The notes: generated from the letters alone by a model not told the origin. A stretch of 64,000 bases of DNA from Bacteroidota bacterium (GCA_025361565.1 JANYKN010000140.1:62001-126000); one strand, 5' to 3'; shown: positions 9,588-19,141, numbered from the stretch's first letter. Made by a program: numbers and translations.

Positions 9588-11180
9588 ATGAAATCAGTAA
9601 AATTTTTATTTGTTTTTTCCTTTTTAGCAATTTCTGCATTAATTGCAAAATCCCAGGTGGTGAGCGATATAAATGAAACAACCTTTTTTAAGGCCAAATA
9701 TAGAAAAGATAAAGTCTGGGATGTTCAACGTTCGCCAGCCTACCCTATTGCAGCACAAGATTGGACATTATCTGGATTAAAAGGAGCTTTTGATGCAAAT
9801 GGAGGAGCTATTGATTGGGGCCAAGACAGATATTTGATGCTAGTTGCCGAAATTGACAATACCAACAATGCCAATTCATTGGTTGATGATGTAAATAAAA
9901 GTGGTGCAAAATACAATGTTTCACTCCAACTCTTCGAAAGCAACGGTACACTTGTTAAGATTTTATCGAAATGGGGAAAAATAGCCGGAATAGGCGATAA
10001 AGGATTTCTGTATGAAGAACAAGGATTTTACGGAACTTTTTTCTCGGTAGCAGCCGTACCATCATCTACCGTAATCAAATATAAACCAAGCCTGGCGGTA
10101 ATATCCAAATTATCTGAATTAATAAATAGTTCGGATTTAACAAGAAGTTTAGAAAAAGCAAACAGTATTTCAGAATCTCCATTTTTTTCTAACAAATACA
10201 CAAAGGAAAATGTATGGGATGTTCAACGCTCACCTGCATACCCTATTGCCGGACAAGAATGGACATTGTCTGGATTAAAAGGATCTTTAGATGCAAGTGG
10301 AGCTAACGTAGATTGGGCAGTAGGCAGATATGTAATGCTGGTTGCCGAAGTTGATAATACAAATGGTGTAAATTCATTAATTGACGATATAAATAACAAC
10401 GGCACAAAACTTAATGTTTCACTTAAACTCTACGAAAGCAATGGTACACTGGTTAAAGTTGTATCAAAATGGGGTAAAATATATGGAATAGGTCCCGAAG
10501 GATTTATGTACGAAGTTGAAGGAAGATTTGGCACATTTTTCTCGGTAGCTAAAGTGACTCCATCCACTGTTGTCAAATATAAACCGACCCAGGCAGCGGT
10601 TAACAAATTGTCAGAATTAACAAAAGGTCTGAATGTAGTAAAAGGTTCAGAAGTAGTAAAAGTTATCGTAACTCCTTCTTTTTTTGCAACTAAATATTCT
10701 AAATACACTGTTTGGGATGTTCAACGTTCACCTGCACTTCCAATGGTTGGAAGAGAATGGAAATTATCGGGACTAAAAGCACCTTTTGATGCAAGTGGAG
10801 CAGCCATAGATTGGGGTACAGGTAGATATTTGATGTTTGTTGCAGAAGTTGATAATTCAAATGGTGTAAATTCGTTGGTTGATGATGTAAAGAATAACGG
10901 CCAAAAACAGAACATTTCCCTCAAATTGTACGAAAGCAATGGTGCACTGGTGAAAGTTGTTTCGAAATGGGGTAAAATAATTGGAATGGGTTCACAGGGC
11001 TTTATGTATGAAGTTGAAGGAAAATTTGGAACATTTTTCAGCGTAACCGCAGTTGGACCAACTAATATATTTATTTATAAACCAAGCCTGGCAGTAGCTA
11101 CCAAAATGTCGGAATTAGAAAAAGGCTCAAGCGTGAAACCAAATTCTGGAAAAAGAGGTTCTGAATCTTTGGAGGAATAG
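9588..11180 (+). CDS. Exported protein with three copies of an unrecognised repeat (paralogue 2)
   Basis: 530 residues, a close tandem paralogue of the preceding gene. The first 45 residues (signal peptide MKSVKFLFVFSFLAIS and the start of repeat 1) are almost identical even at DNA level, which points to recent duplication or gene conversion. Three repeats follow with the landmarks VWDVQRSPA, WTLSGLK, YESNGTLVKV, SKWGKI and FGTFFSV. Linkers between repeats carry SELxKxL-type helices. The C-terminal tail is Ser/Lys-rich (KPNSGKRGSES). The upstream box and promoter region are shared with its neighbour, so both are probably controlled together. No known domain is recognised. Confidence 0.88.
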   Translation: MKSVKFLFVFSFLAISALIAKSQVVSDINETTFFKAKYRKDKVWDVQRSPAYPIAAQDWTLSGLKGAFDANGGAIDWGQDRYLMLVAEIDNTNNANSLVDDVNKSGAKYNVSLQLFESNGTLVKILSKWGKIAGIGDKGFLYEEQGFYGTFFSVAAVPSSTVIKYKPSLAVISKLSELINSSDLTRSLEKANSISESPFFSNKYTKENVWDVQRSPAYPIAGQEWTLSGLKGSLDASGANVDWAVGRYVMLVAEVDNTNGVNSLIDDINNNGTKLNVSLKLYESNGTLVKVVSKWGKIYGIGPEGFMYEVEGRFGTFFSVAKVTPSTVVKYKPTQAAVNKLSELTKGLNVVKGSEVVKVIVTPSFFATKYSKYTVWDVQRSPALPMVGREWKLSGLKAPFDASGAAIDWGTGRYLMFVAEVDNSNGVNSLVDDVKNNGQKQNISLKLYESNGALVKVVSKWGKIIGMGSQGFMYEVEGKFGTFFSVTAVGPTNIFIYKPSLAVATKMSELEKGSSVKPNSGKRGSESLEE

Positions 11181-11230
11181 GAATTATAAAAAAATATCGA
11201 AAACTATTTGAAAACTTAGATAGATAATTT

Positions 11231-11263
11231 TGCAGCAGGCATTTATGCTTGCTGCATTTTTTT
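11231..11263 (+). terminator. Rho-independent terminator after paralogue 2
   Basis: A 12-bp stem, TGCAGCAGGCAT / ATGCTTGCTGCA (one G-U pair), with a TT loop, is followed directly by seven T. It lies 50 nt after the stop at 11180 and should end the transcript of that gene. Confidence 0.85.
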
Positions 11264-11416
11264 GTTGAATAGATTGATATAAAAGTTTTTGCCTTTTGCG
11301 GAAATTTCATCACACTGTTTTAACAAAAATTACAATTTTTCAAAGTTTTAATTTGATAAATTCAACTTCATCAAATTATTAATCAACTTATCTACAGTCA
11401 TATATAAATATCTATC

Positions 11417-11454
11417 GAAATTATTTTCCAATTGTCTACTTTTTGTCTCATTGC
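11417..11454 (+). promoter_or_regulatory. Repeated 38-bp upstream box, copy 3
   Basis: Contains CAATTGTCTACTTTTTG then TCTCATTGC, 192 nt before the ankyrin start at 11647. The gene downstream is unrelated to the two triple-repeat genes, so the box is conserved independently of the coding sequence. Confidence 0.7.
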
Positions 11455-11646
11455 ATTTTTCCTTATCATCCTAAAACAAATTTAGCTTTGTGTTTAAGTT
11501 TTGAGCCAGGAAAGAATACTTGCTTGCAAGCGCTGTCTGCAAGGATAATCCTTTCACGAAATCTCATTCTTTAAAATTTCTATAATTCAAACGCCAAATC
11601 CGAAGTTCGATAACTTTATAAACAATTTTAAATTAAAAAATTGAAA

Positions 11647-13587
11647 ATGAAAAAATCATTATTTACAAATCTAATGGTGCTCATTGCCCTTTTTATGTTA
11701 ATTGGCGGCAGTGAGCTTAGTGCCCAGAAAAAAACAAAGAAAGAGCAAAAAGAGGATCTTGCGCAAAAGGCAAGGTTAGAAAAAGTACAGGCAGAGCTTG
11801 CCAGTGGTGCTGACCCCAACAAAAAAGATGGCAAGATGACCTGGTTGGGAAGCGAATTGCACGAATATAACCGAAATGGAGAATATTCTGAAATACCCAA
11901 ATTGCTGATTAATGCCAAAGGAATTAAACTTAATGAATGGAACATATATGTGCAGCCCGAAGTTTCATGGAAATTCACCGCATTGATGGATGCCGTTGCA
12001 TTTCCTGAATTAGTAACCATGATACTCGACAAAGGCGCTTTGATTGATTTACAAGATGAGTGGCTTGAATGGGACGGAAAACCTCACGAGACTGGCGGAA
12101 ATACTGCGCTTATGATTGCTATCGGACAAGATGGTTTTACTCATACTGAATCGGCAAAGTTACTTATAAACAAAGGAGCCAAGCTTGATATCCAGAACAG
12201 GCTCGGAAACACTGCTTTGATGGATGCTGTGCACAATACCGAAATAGCAAAAATCCTAATAGACAAAGGAGCAAAAATCGATCTTCAAAACATTGGTGGC
12301 GAAACAGCATTAATGCTTGCCGCAGCAAAATATCCCGAAGTTGTAAAGCTTTTGCTTGATAAAGGAGCAAATATCGTGATCAGACAAAATGCAAAGTATA
12401 ACTTTACACCAAATGCACTCGATAATGCTGCAATACATGGAAACATTGAATGCGCCAAATTAATTCTGGCAAAAGCCACAAACCTGGGATTAAAAGACGA
12501 AGTGATACGTGTTGCCCTGCATTGGGCAGTGAGTTCGAATCAGCTCGAAATGGCCAAATACCTGCTCGATGAGGGCGCAAATGTTGATGGCAATGATGAG
12601 TATGCCGGATATACTCCGCTTATGGAAACTTCGATGCCAGAAATGGTACAACTGCTTGTTAGCCGTGGTGCCAAAGTCAATGCTAAAAATAAAATGAATT
12701 ACACTCCTTTGCACAAAGCCGTTTTCAACTATATGGGAGCCGATATAAAAGAAAAGGATTGCGATAAAATACTAAACTTGCTTTTAGAAAAAGGTGCAGA
12801 TGTGGATGCCCAGGACAACAATGGTATTACTCCATTGATGGGTGCTGTTCAAAAAATGTCTCCAACAAAAATACTTATCGATAAAGGTGCAAAGCTTGAT
12901 ATTCAAAATAACAATGGCGAAACTGCTTTGATGTATGCAGTAAAAGGTGGATTGTTAAAGGTGTCATTTTTAATGCCTGTGATTGGAAGTTTTACCGACG
13001 CTGCAAAATTATTGCTAAGCAAAGGTGCAGATGTAAATTTGCAAGACAAATGGGGTAAAACCGCCTTGATGCATGCTGCCGGAGCTGCAAATGCCCAAGG
13101 GGATAATTACAGTTCATATACTGAAATGTTGACCCTATTGTTAGAGAAAGGTGCTAAACTGGAAACACAAGATAAAGAAGGATTTACTGCTTTGTATTGG
13201 GCACAGCGCTTTGGACGCACTAGATCTGCTGATCTTCTTATCTCAAAAGGTGCTAATCCTGCTAAAAAATACGACAAAGCAACCGACAAATCCAACGTAA
13301 AAGCCGGTATTGTGGGTATCTGGATAAATACTATTAACATGCAACAGGGAAATGTAAAGGTAAACATCACCAACAAAGTAATTTTCAAAGCCGACTGGAC
13401 TTACAGCAAAGTAATGATAACCTCGGGGCAGACAATTCCCGATGGTGGTGGTTATAATACCTATGATTTGAGAGATGGAAGAATTTGGCTGTTTAATAAA
13501 CTGGGAACAAATGCTGTTCTGGAATATAGGTTCGAAGGAAAAACACTGATTATTAATGGTGAAAAATATACGAAATCAGTAAAATAA
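11647..13587 (+). CDS. Secreted ankyrin-repeat protein
   Basis: 646 residues from the ATG at 11647 (MKKSLFTNLMVLIALFMLIG); the in-frame TTG at 11641 is less likely. A signal peptide ends near SAQ. Residues about 100-545 are ankyrin repeats, roughly ten, with typical GETALMLAA, LLLDKGANI and LLEKGADVDAQDNNGITPLM segments. Several are irregular, with longer loops (LEWDGKPHETGG). The final 95 residues (IVGIWINT... to the end) form a separate beta-rich domain reminiscent of lipocalin-like C-terminal modules. Ankyrin repeats bind proteins, so an envelope protein-binding role is likely. Its binding partner is not evident. The upstream 38-bp box links it to the triple-repeat genes. Confidence 0.88.
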   Translation: MKKSLFTNLMVLIALFMLIGGSELSAQKKTKKEQKEDLAQKARLEKVQAELASGADPNKKDGKMTWLGSELHEYNRNGEYSEIPKLLINAKGIKLNEWNIYVQPEVSWKFTALMDAVAFPELVTMILDKGALIDLQDEWLEWDGKPHETGGNTALMIAIGQDGFTHTESAKLLINKGAKLDIQNRLGNTALMDAVHNTEIAKILIDKGAKIDLQNIGGETALMLAAAKYPEVVKLLLDKGANIVIRQNAKYNFTPNALDNAAIHGNIECAKLILAKATNLGLKDEVIRVALHWAVSSNQLEMAKYLLDEGANVDGNDEYAGYTPLMETSMPEMVQLLVSRGAKVNAKNKMNYTPLHKAVFNYMGADIKEKDCDKILNLLLEKGADVDAQDNNGITPLMGAVQKMSPTKILIDKGAKLDIQNNNGETALMYAVKGGLLKVSFLMPVIGSFTDAAKLLLSKGADVNLQDKWGKTALMHAAGAANAQGDNYSSYTEMLTLLLEKGAKLETQDKEGFTALYWAQRFGRTRSADLLISKGANPAKKYDKATDKSNVKAGIVGIWINTINMQQGNVKVNITNKVIFKADWTYSKVMITSGQTIPDGGGYNTYDLRDGRIWLFNKLGTNAVLEYRFEGKTLIINGEKYTKSVK

Positions 13588-13671
13588 TTGCTTTGCAATG
13601 ATAAAAGTATTTGAATGCAGCTTGCAGCCTAAGGCTTTGACTATTTGAAACCAGGCAATAATTAAACTGTG

Positions 13672-13803
13672 ATGCATAAAATACTGGTTGCAGATTTTAA
13701 TTCAGGTGTAAAAGGGTGAAAAGTAGCTATTGATGATTATAAAAAAGCTACAATGCATCCTGTTTTAGAAGATATAAACAAGCAGTTACATATTAACAAA
13801 TAA
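13672..13803 (+). pseudogene. Degraded coding remnant with in-frame stop
   Basis: A frame beginning ATG at 13672 reads MHKILVADFNSGVKG, then TGA (13717-13719), then continues as KVAIDDYKKATMHPVLEDIN to a TAA at 13801. The protein-like composition on both sides of the stop suggests a decayed tail of a longer gene. The IDDYKKA segment faintly recalls small-molecule methyltransferase C-termini, but this is a guess. Confidence 0.35.
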
Positions 13804-13839
13804 GTTTTTACAACAATCTTTTCAACTTAAAATCCACAT

Positions 13840-14226
13840 ATGGAAAAAACATTTCTAGTGAAAATAGCTTGCATTTTTGCAGCAATGATAATTATTAGCT
13901 GTGGTATATCCAGCTCTACTGAAAACGATGATGGTACAAAAACTGTAACCGCAAAATTTTTAGATGCAGGTTCGCTTGAAGGTGAAGCAACACTAACATT
14001 CGAAAAAGAAGACGGCAGCAAAATTGAGTTTTTTAGAAATTATACAAATCCGGAAGAACCGAAATTGAATTTTGAATTCCTTATTAAAGAAGGCATTGGG
14101 GGAAACAAAGAATTGATAGGTTCAACATTTATTATCAAATACATCGAAAAACCCAATGGTGGGGCAAGTGGAATGAATGCAGAAGGTGAACCTTGCAATC
14201 AAATACTTTCAATAGAGAAAAAATAA
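13840..14226 (+). CDS. Small lipoprotein
   Basis: 128 residues. The N-terminus (MEKTFLVKIACIFAAMIIISCG) is a type II signal peptide with lipobox IISC, so Cys21 should be lipidated. The next residues (ISSSTEND) are Ser- and acid-rich, which in Bacteroidota can favour outer-membrane or surface export. The rest is a short beta-rich domain with no recognised family. A secreted protein gene follows 39 nt downstream, so the two may share a transcript. Confidence 0.75.
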   Translation: MEKTFLVKIACIFAAMIIISCGISSSTENDDGTKTVTAKFLDAGSLEGEATLTFEKEDGSKIEFFRNYTNPEEPKLNFEFLIKEGIGGNKELIGSTFIIKYIEKPNGGASGMNAEGEPCNQILSIEKK

Positions 14227-14265
14227 ATACTAATTCATGTTTTATTAACTATTAAATTATCAATT

Positions 14266-14772
14266 ATGAAAAAAGTAAGTTTTATTTTAATGATTGCTTT
14301 ATTTTTAAGTGCAGGATTTGCGCAAACAGTAAACGCACAGTGGCTCACATTAACTTATAGCCAGTATGGAATTTCTTTTAAAGTTCCTAAGGGCTTTAAA
14401 GTAACTCAAAATGATGCAGAAGGATTCGTTGCCAATGGCGCTAATTTTACAATGGAAATTTATCCGTGGGCAGACGCCGAAATTAATGAGCCTGCTGATA
14501 TTGCACAAGCAGCTTTTGATGCCATGAACGCCACTGACAAAACCATTGTAGATCAAGGTGCGATAACTTTAGATGGTTTTACTGGGCATAAAGTTGTTGG
14601 AACTGGCACTCAAGACGGTAATGTACTGGTTTATGCTCTAGGTGGCTATCTTAATCCTGAAAATTCAACAAATTTTAAAGTGACTTGCACATTTTGGTAC
14701 GATGAAAAAACTTATGATGTAAATTATGCGGCAGCAGAGTATATTTTATCAAGTTTTAAAGCAGTTAACTAA
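14266..14772 (+). CDS. Small secreted protein, PsbP/DUF1795-like fold possible
   Basis: 168 residues with a clear signal peptide (MKKVSFILMIALFLSAGF...NAQ). The mature part begins YGISFKVPKGFKV and later has TLDGFTGHKVVGTGTQDGN and an ending of type EYILSSFKAV. This layout (a short 'fragment-fit' domain ending in ILSSF) resembles small PsbP-like/DUF1795 proteins, but the assignment is only by general pattern. It is probably periplasmic and may be cotranscribed with the upstream lipoprotein gene. Confidence 0.72.
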   Translation: MKKVSFILMIALFLSAGFAQTVNAQWLTLTYSQYGISFKVPKGFKVTQNDAEGFVANGANFTMEIYPWADAEINEPADIAQAAFDAMNATDKTIVDQGAITLDGFTGHKVVGTGTQDGNVLVYALGGYLNPENSTNFKVTCTFWYDEKTYDVNYAAAEYILSSFKAVN

Positions 14773-14793
14773 TTCTTTAAACTATTGCATGAT

Positions 14794-14836
14794 ATCTCTA
14801 ATAATCCAAATTTTCTATATCTGGATTTTTAGAGAT
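14794..14836 (+). terminator. Hairpin after the small secreted protein
   Basis: ATCTCTAATAATCCA (14794-14808) pairs with TGGATTTTTAGAGAT (14822-14836) with one mismatch. It lies 22 nt after a stop codon. There is no clean T-run, so it may be an mRNA 3'-end structure. Confidence 0.5.
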
Positions 14837-15032
14837 TCAATATATGAACATATTTTTCTAATTCGCCTTTCTAAAAGTAAGTGCCTGTATGCCTTTTTAA
14901 CTATGTTTCTAAGTGGTAATTTTTAAAACTTTTCGGTACGGTAGCAATATCTTAAAATTCAATTACTTTAAACTTAGTAAAGTAGAGCTGACAAAAAAAT
15001 TTAAAATAAAGTTATTAATCCCTCCATATTTC

Positions 15033-15815
15033 ATGTTCAAAACAATTACCCAAATTCTTATTCTGTTCATTGCAATTCCGCTATTCATAGCTTGTACGAA
15101 TAAAAAAACGATAATAAAAACCACCAATCAAACAAGTAAAATATCAAATAATTTTCCAGATTCTCATTCACTGGTTGGACAGAATCTAATTTCCGAAAAA
15201 TCGCAGATTTATATCCGGCAGGATAAACTTCCATATTACAGAACCGACACAACCTTGCAGCGAATATTGCTTATTGGCGATTCGATGTCGAAATGGCTCA
15301 GGTATCGCCTGAAGGACTATTGCCAACATAATGGCCATAAATTATTTACAGTAACTTGGGTGAGTGGCAATACCGAATGGTTTGCCCAATGCGATACCTT
15401 GAATTATTTTATAAAGAAAGAAAATATATCTTATGTTTTTTTTGTGCTCGGATCCAATGAATTGTTTATCAGAGATTTTGAAAAAACCAGAGGTGCTTTT
15501 GTTGATAAGATTGTAGACAAGCTTTCTGTTGTAAAATGGATTTGGGTTGGCCCTCCAAATTGGAAAAAAGATAAAGGAATAAACGATTATTTGCTTGGAA
15601 AACTAAGTAATCGGAAGTTTTTTGTTTCAAAAAATTTAAAATTCAACCGACAAAAAGATGGAATGCATCCCACTGTTTCATCTTGTTCCATGTGGGTAGA
15701 CAGTATTATTGGATGGATTGGTAACACAAGCACCAGCCGCATAAAATTGAATGTGCCCGAAAACTCATATCACCTAAAACCTGATGCAGTTATCTTAGCC
15801 CCTTTGCTTCAATGA
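15033..15815 (+). CDS. SGNH/GDSL-family hydrolase-like lipoprotein
   Basis: 260 residues from the ATG at 15033, which gives a lipoprotein signal (MFKTITQILILFIAIPLFIAC, lipobox FIAC). The longer frame from 14913 has no such signal and is rejected. SGNH blocks are visible in order: block I LLIGDSMSKW (nucleophile Ser), block II with SGNTEW, block III VLGSNE (Gly-x-Asn) and block V DGMHPT (Asp-x-x-His). Family members deacylate esters, for example acetyl groups on glycans; the actual substrate is unknown. It stands alone, with no polysaccharide genes next to it. Confidence 0.78.
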   Translation: MFKTITQILILFIAIPLFIACTNKKTIIKTTNQTSKISNNFPDSHSLVGQNLISEKSQIYIRQDKLPYYRTDTTLQRILLIGDSMSKWLRYRLKDYCQHNGHKLFTVTWVSGNTEWFAQCDTLNYFIKKENISYVFFVLGSNELFIRDFEKTRGAFVDKIVDKLSVVKWIWVGPPNWKKDKGINDYLLGKLSNRKFFVSKNLKFNRQKDGMHPTVSSCSMWVDSIIGWIGNTSTSRIKLNVPENSYHLKPDAVILAPLLQ

Positions 15816-15968
15816 TTTAGCATAATTGCAATTACTTAAATTCCTATCTATGGTTTATCAAAACGCCTTTGTAAATATGGCAAAGTGGAAATGAACCTAT
15901 AATGGTTTTTGTGCTGGCTCAGATTTAGATAATTTAAAATCAAACCTTTTATTAGTCGCATTTTTTTT

Positions 15969-15976
15969 TATCTTTG
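15969..15976 (+). promoter_or_regulatory. Candidate -7 box for the chemoreceptor at 15998
   Basis: TATCTTTG is an exact TAnnTTTG match 21 nt before the ATG at 15998. It also argues against the in-frame TTG at 15974, which overlaps the box. Confidence 0.5.
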
Positions 15977-15997
15977 AGACAATCCAACTCATTAATT

Positions 15998-17818
15998 ATG
16001 AAAAACTTGAACCATTTAAGCATAAAGGTAAAAGTAATACTATTTATTGCTACGATACTTTTGTTAGCTTTTGCAGGAATGAATATCTCCAATTATTTTA
16101 CTTCGCAAAAAGGTTTAGTAAATAGAATTACACAACAGGAACTTCCTGTTTATATGGATAATATTTACAATTCCATACAATCACAGCTTTGGAAAGAAAT
16201 TATGGTAAGTGATGTGATTTGCAACAACACTTTTTTAATGAAATGGTTGAAAGAAGATGAAGCCGATAATGAACCCCTGAATTCTTTTTTAAAGCTAATA
16301 AACAAACGGTATGGATTATTTGTAACCATTGTTTCGAACAATAGTTTAAATTATTATTCAAACGAAGGTTTTTTGCGTAAGATGGACGAAAAAACGGATC
16401 CCTGGTATTTTATTTTTAGAAACTCTCCAAATAACAGAGAGTTCAATGTTGATGATGATTACGGTAGCAGTAAAGTACGTTTGTGGGTTAACTATAAAAT
16501 CATTGACAATGATAATAATTTCCTAGGCGTAGCAAGTGTAGGACTCGACATGATGAAAATTGTAAATTTCGTTTTAACCAAGCAATATGGCAAAAAAGGA
16601 AATATTATGATGGTTGATGAAAAAGGAGGAATTAAAATCCATAAAAACAAAGAATTAATAAATACTGGCCGTGGGCAAGAAATCGGTAAAAGCATATTTT
16701 CAATTGATGGCATTAAGGAAGTGGCCAAAGAATTGTTAAAAAATCCTGAAAAAACATATTCTTATACCAATGCCAAAAACGAAGAATTCATAGTAATTAC
16801 CAGATATATTCCAGAATTTAAGTATTACATAATAGTGGAGGTTTCGAAAGATGAAATTACAGAACAGCCCAAAGCTATTTTTATTAAAAACATTTTTGTG
16901 GGAATTGTCATAACTATCATTATTATACTCGTTTCAATATCAATAATAAACAAAAGCCTTATCAATCCATTTAACAAAATTGTTGAGGTAATAAAAAGCA
17001 TTTCAAACGGACATTTAGATACAAAAATTGAAACAGACAGGTTTGATGAAGTTGGACAAATATTAATTGCTTTAAAACAAATGCAGGAAACTACAACCAA
17101 TATTGTTCAACAAATTCTGATAGGTGCAAACTCAATCATTTCGGCCAGCAGAATAATTAGCAGCGGATCGCACCAATTATCGGAAGGAGCAAATGAGCAA
17201 GCATCAAATATTGAAGAAGTATCGGCATCGATGGAAGAAATGGTAGCCAACATACAACAAAATACCGAAAATGCTAAAGAAACAGAAAAAATATCCGGTT
17301 TTGCATCAAAAAGTGTAGTGGAATTAGGCAATTCCTCTGAACAGAGCCTACAAGCTATTACATCAATTGCCAATAAAATAGGTATTATTAACGATATTGC
17401 TTTTCAAACCAACTTGCTGGCATTAAATGCTGCGGTAGAAGCAGCCAGAGCAGGTGATAAAGGGAAAGGCTTTGCCGTTGTGGCTGCTGAAGTACGAAAA
17501 TTAGCCGAAAGAAGTAAAATAGCTGCGGATGAAATAAATCATTTGTCACGTCAAAGTGTTGAAGTAACTAATAAAGCCAAAGATTTGATGCTAAAAACTT
17601 TTCCTGAAATAAAAAAAACATCCATGCTTGTTCAAAATATTGTAATGTCGAGTATTGAACAAATATCGGGGGCAGAGCAGGTAAATAACGCAATACAACA
17701 GTTAAATCATGTTGCACAACAAAATGCTTCCACTGCGGAGCAAATGGCTGCAAGTGCCGAATTATTTAAAGAACAAGCTGAAAATTTGAAAGAAAGTATA
17801 TCGTTTTTTAAACTTTAA
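15998..17818 (+). CDS. Methyl-accepting chemotaxis protein (Cache-type sensor, HAMP)
   Basis: 606 residues from the ATG at 15998. Membrane helix 1 lies near residues 10-30. An extracytoplasmic sensor of about 260 residues follows; it contains [18 protein letters not shown] and GVASVGLDM and looks Cache-like. Membrane helix 2 is at about 297-318, then a HAMP domain. The signalling domain has the receptor hairpin [20 protein letters not shown] and [17 protein letters not shown]. The protein stops directly after the coiled coil at SFFKL, so it has no C-terminal CheR-tethering tail, unlike three other receptors in this window. It is monocistronic. The ligand is unknown. Confidence 0.93.
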   Translation: MKNLNHLSIKVKVILFIATILLLAFAGMNISNYFTSQKGLVNRITQQELPVYMDNIYNSIQSQLWKEIMVSDVICNNTFLMKWLKEDEADNEPLNSFLKLINKRYGLFVTIVSNNSLNYYSNEGFLRKMDEKTDPWYFIFRNSPNNREFNVDDDYGSSKVRLWVNYKIIDNDNNFLGVASVGLDMMKIVNFVLTKQYGKKGNIMMVDEKGGIKIHKNKELINTGRGQEIGKSIFSIDGIKEVAKELLKNPEKTYSYTNAKNEEFIVITRYIPEFKYYIIVEVSKDEITEQPKAIFIKNIFVGIVITIIIILVSISIINKSLINPFNKIVEVIKSISNGHLDTKIETDRFDEVGQILIALKQMQETTTNIVQQILIGANSIISASRIISSGSHQLSEGANEQASNIEEVSASMEEMVANIQQNTENAKETEKISGFASKSVVELGNSSEQSLQAITSIANKIGIINDIAFQTNLLALNAAVEAARAGDKGKGFAVVAAEVRKLAERSKIAADEINHLSRQSVEVTNKAKDLMLKTFPEIKKTSMLVQNIVMSSIEQISGAEQVNNAIQQLNHVAQQNASTAEQMAASAELFKEQAENLKESISFFKL

Positions 17819-17925
17819 AGTTTATATTTTGAGTGTTATCTTTAATGTCAATCTTGAAAATTATAATTTAATTATCGCTTCAAAAATTGATTTGTGCATA
17901 AAATAATATCCTAAAATATCCTTTT

Positions 17926-18612
17926 ATGAAGAATAAAATTATTTTTGTGGGAATTTTATGTTTCCTAACTTTAAAATTGTTTAGCCAAAACTTGCAACTC
18001 CACTACGATTTTGGAAAAGCCGACGATGGAACTAAAAATATGGACAGGGGCTATATTACTTCAACGCTTGAAATGTTTAAAGTAGACACCCTTGGCTCAA
18101 CCTTTCTATTTGTTGATATGGATTACGATGCAGAATCGGGTATGTCATTTGCCTATTGGGAAATCTACCGCACATTTAATATCCCAAAAGTTAAATTTGT
18201 GAAATTGGAATTTGGATTTAATGATGGAATGTTTATCCCAGCAGCTTGGTTAGCGGGAGTTAACTTCCCGATACATTTTGCTAATTTTAATTGTACAGCT
18301 AGTGCTTTTTACAGAGCCGAAAGATATGAAAAATCAGCAGATATGCAGATAACCGGAGTTTGGTTTGCCAATTTCTTTAAAGGGAAAGTTACATTTTCAG
18401 GTTTTGTAGATCTTTGGTCAATGGACGATTATAACGATCTTGGTGAAAGAGAAGGCAAGCGATTGGGCTTTTTATCAGAACCACAATTATGGTTCAACCT
18501 GAATAAAACATTCTCTGTTGGAAGCGAGCTGGAAATTAGTAAAAACTTTTTCACTTTCGATGGAGATTTTGAATTTATGCCAACATTGGGTATAAAATGG
18601 ACTTTTCATTAG
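17926..18612 (+). CDS. DUF5020-like secreted protein
   Basis: 228 residues with signal peptide MKNKIIFVGILCFLTLKLFSQ. The mature sequence (LQLHYDFGKADDG, then FVDMDYD and AYWEIYRTFNI) and its alternating aromatic strands fit the DUF5020 family of Bacteroidota. Members look like short outer-membrane beta-barrels related in shape to Tsx-type nucleoside channels. The last residue pattern (TLGIKWTFH) ends in an aromatic strand, as barrels do. A channel role is inference only. It sits alone between a receptor and a hypothetical gene. Confidence 0.75.
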   Translation: MKNKIIFVGILCFLTLKLFSQNLQLHYDFGKADDGTKNMDRGYITSTLEMFKVDTLGSTFLFVDMDYDAESGMSFAYWEIYRTFNIPKVKFVKLEFGFNDGMFIPAAWLAGVNFPIHFANFNCTASAFYRAERYEKSADMQITGVWFANFFKGKVTFSGFVDLWSMDDYNDLGEREGKRLGFLSEPQLWFNLNKTFSVGSELEISKNFFTFDGDFEFMPTLGIKWTFH

Positions 18613-18724
18613 AATTATTCTCATGAATAATAGAAATAGACAAATTATTATTAAATTTATAATGAACAAATTTTTACATGTTGATAGAATAAATATTTAT
18701 TAACCGCTAATAAAATTTACAACT

Positions 18725-19075
18725 ATGGAAAATAAAACTGTTTATTATGCATTATTCAATGCCCACCCATCAACCAGGCCACCTTTTACGGTTGAACTTG
18801 GCACAGGGAAAAATTCGGTTCACAATCTTGAAAATTGTCAGGATATACCAGAAAGTATTACCAGAATTTTGTCATTTTGTAAAGAAAAATCGCTTGTTTT
18901 AAGTCCAGACTTTGCTTTGTTGTATCCCATTTACATGGATGCTATGGATACAGAATTTGAAGGCACTATGCACCAAATTGCCTGGCTGATAAAAGATGAA
19001 GCCGATGCCAAAAAATGGAAATTCGATAGAATTGGTGGATATACAGGAAATACCACTTCAAGTTTTGTACCCTGA
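18725..19075 (+). CDS. Hypothetical cytoplasmic protein
   Basis: 116 residues with no signal peptide or membrane helix. The composition is mixed and acidic, with recognisable segments LFNAHPSTRPPFTVE and MHQIAWLIKDEADAKKW. I do not recognise the family. Clean start and stop, normal codon use and a following hairpin support a real gene. Confidence 0.65.
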   Translation: MENKTVYYALFNAHPSTRPPFTVELGTGKNSVHNLENCQDIPESITRILSFCKEKSLVLSPDFALLYPIYMDAMDTEFEGTMHQIAWLIKDEADAKKWKFDRIGGYTGNTTSSFVP

Positions 19076-19112
19076 TTTCAAATGATTTTCAAGAATTATT
19101 TGATCTGAATAA

Positions 19113-19141
19113 AATACCTAGCCACAAGCAGGCCAGGTATT
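19113..19141 (+). terminator. Hairpin after the 18.7-kb hypothetical gene
   Basis: AATACCTAGCC pairs with GGCCAGGTATT with one mismatch and a 7-nt loop, 38 nt after the stop. No T-run follows, so terminator function is uncertain. A second arm pair, GATCCC/GGGATC, near 19195-19226 belongs to a degenerate repeat-like patch. Confidence 0.4.

Larger units (their letters stand above)
11181..11646. other. Intergenic region before the ankyrin gene
   Basis: No gene is seen. The stretch holds a strong terminator (11231-11263), the third copy of the 38-bp box (11417-11454), a short GCTTGCAAGC palindrome at 11522-11531 and, near 11611, a weak -7-like TAACTTTA. Confidence 0.5.

Noticed and set aside
14913-15032. 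N-terminal extension of the SGNH lipoprotein
   Set aside because: It would put 40 residues before the lipoprotein signal at 15033; the lipobox decides the start.
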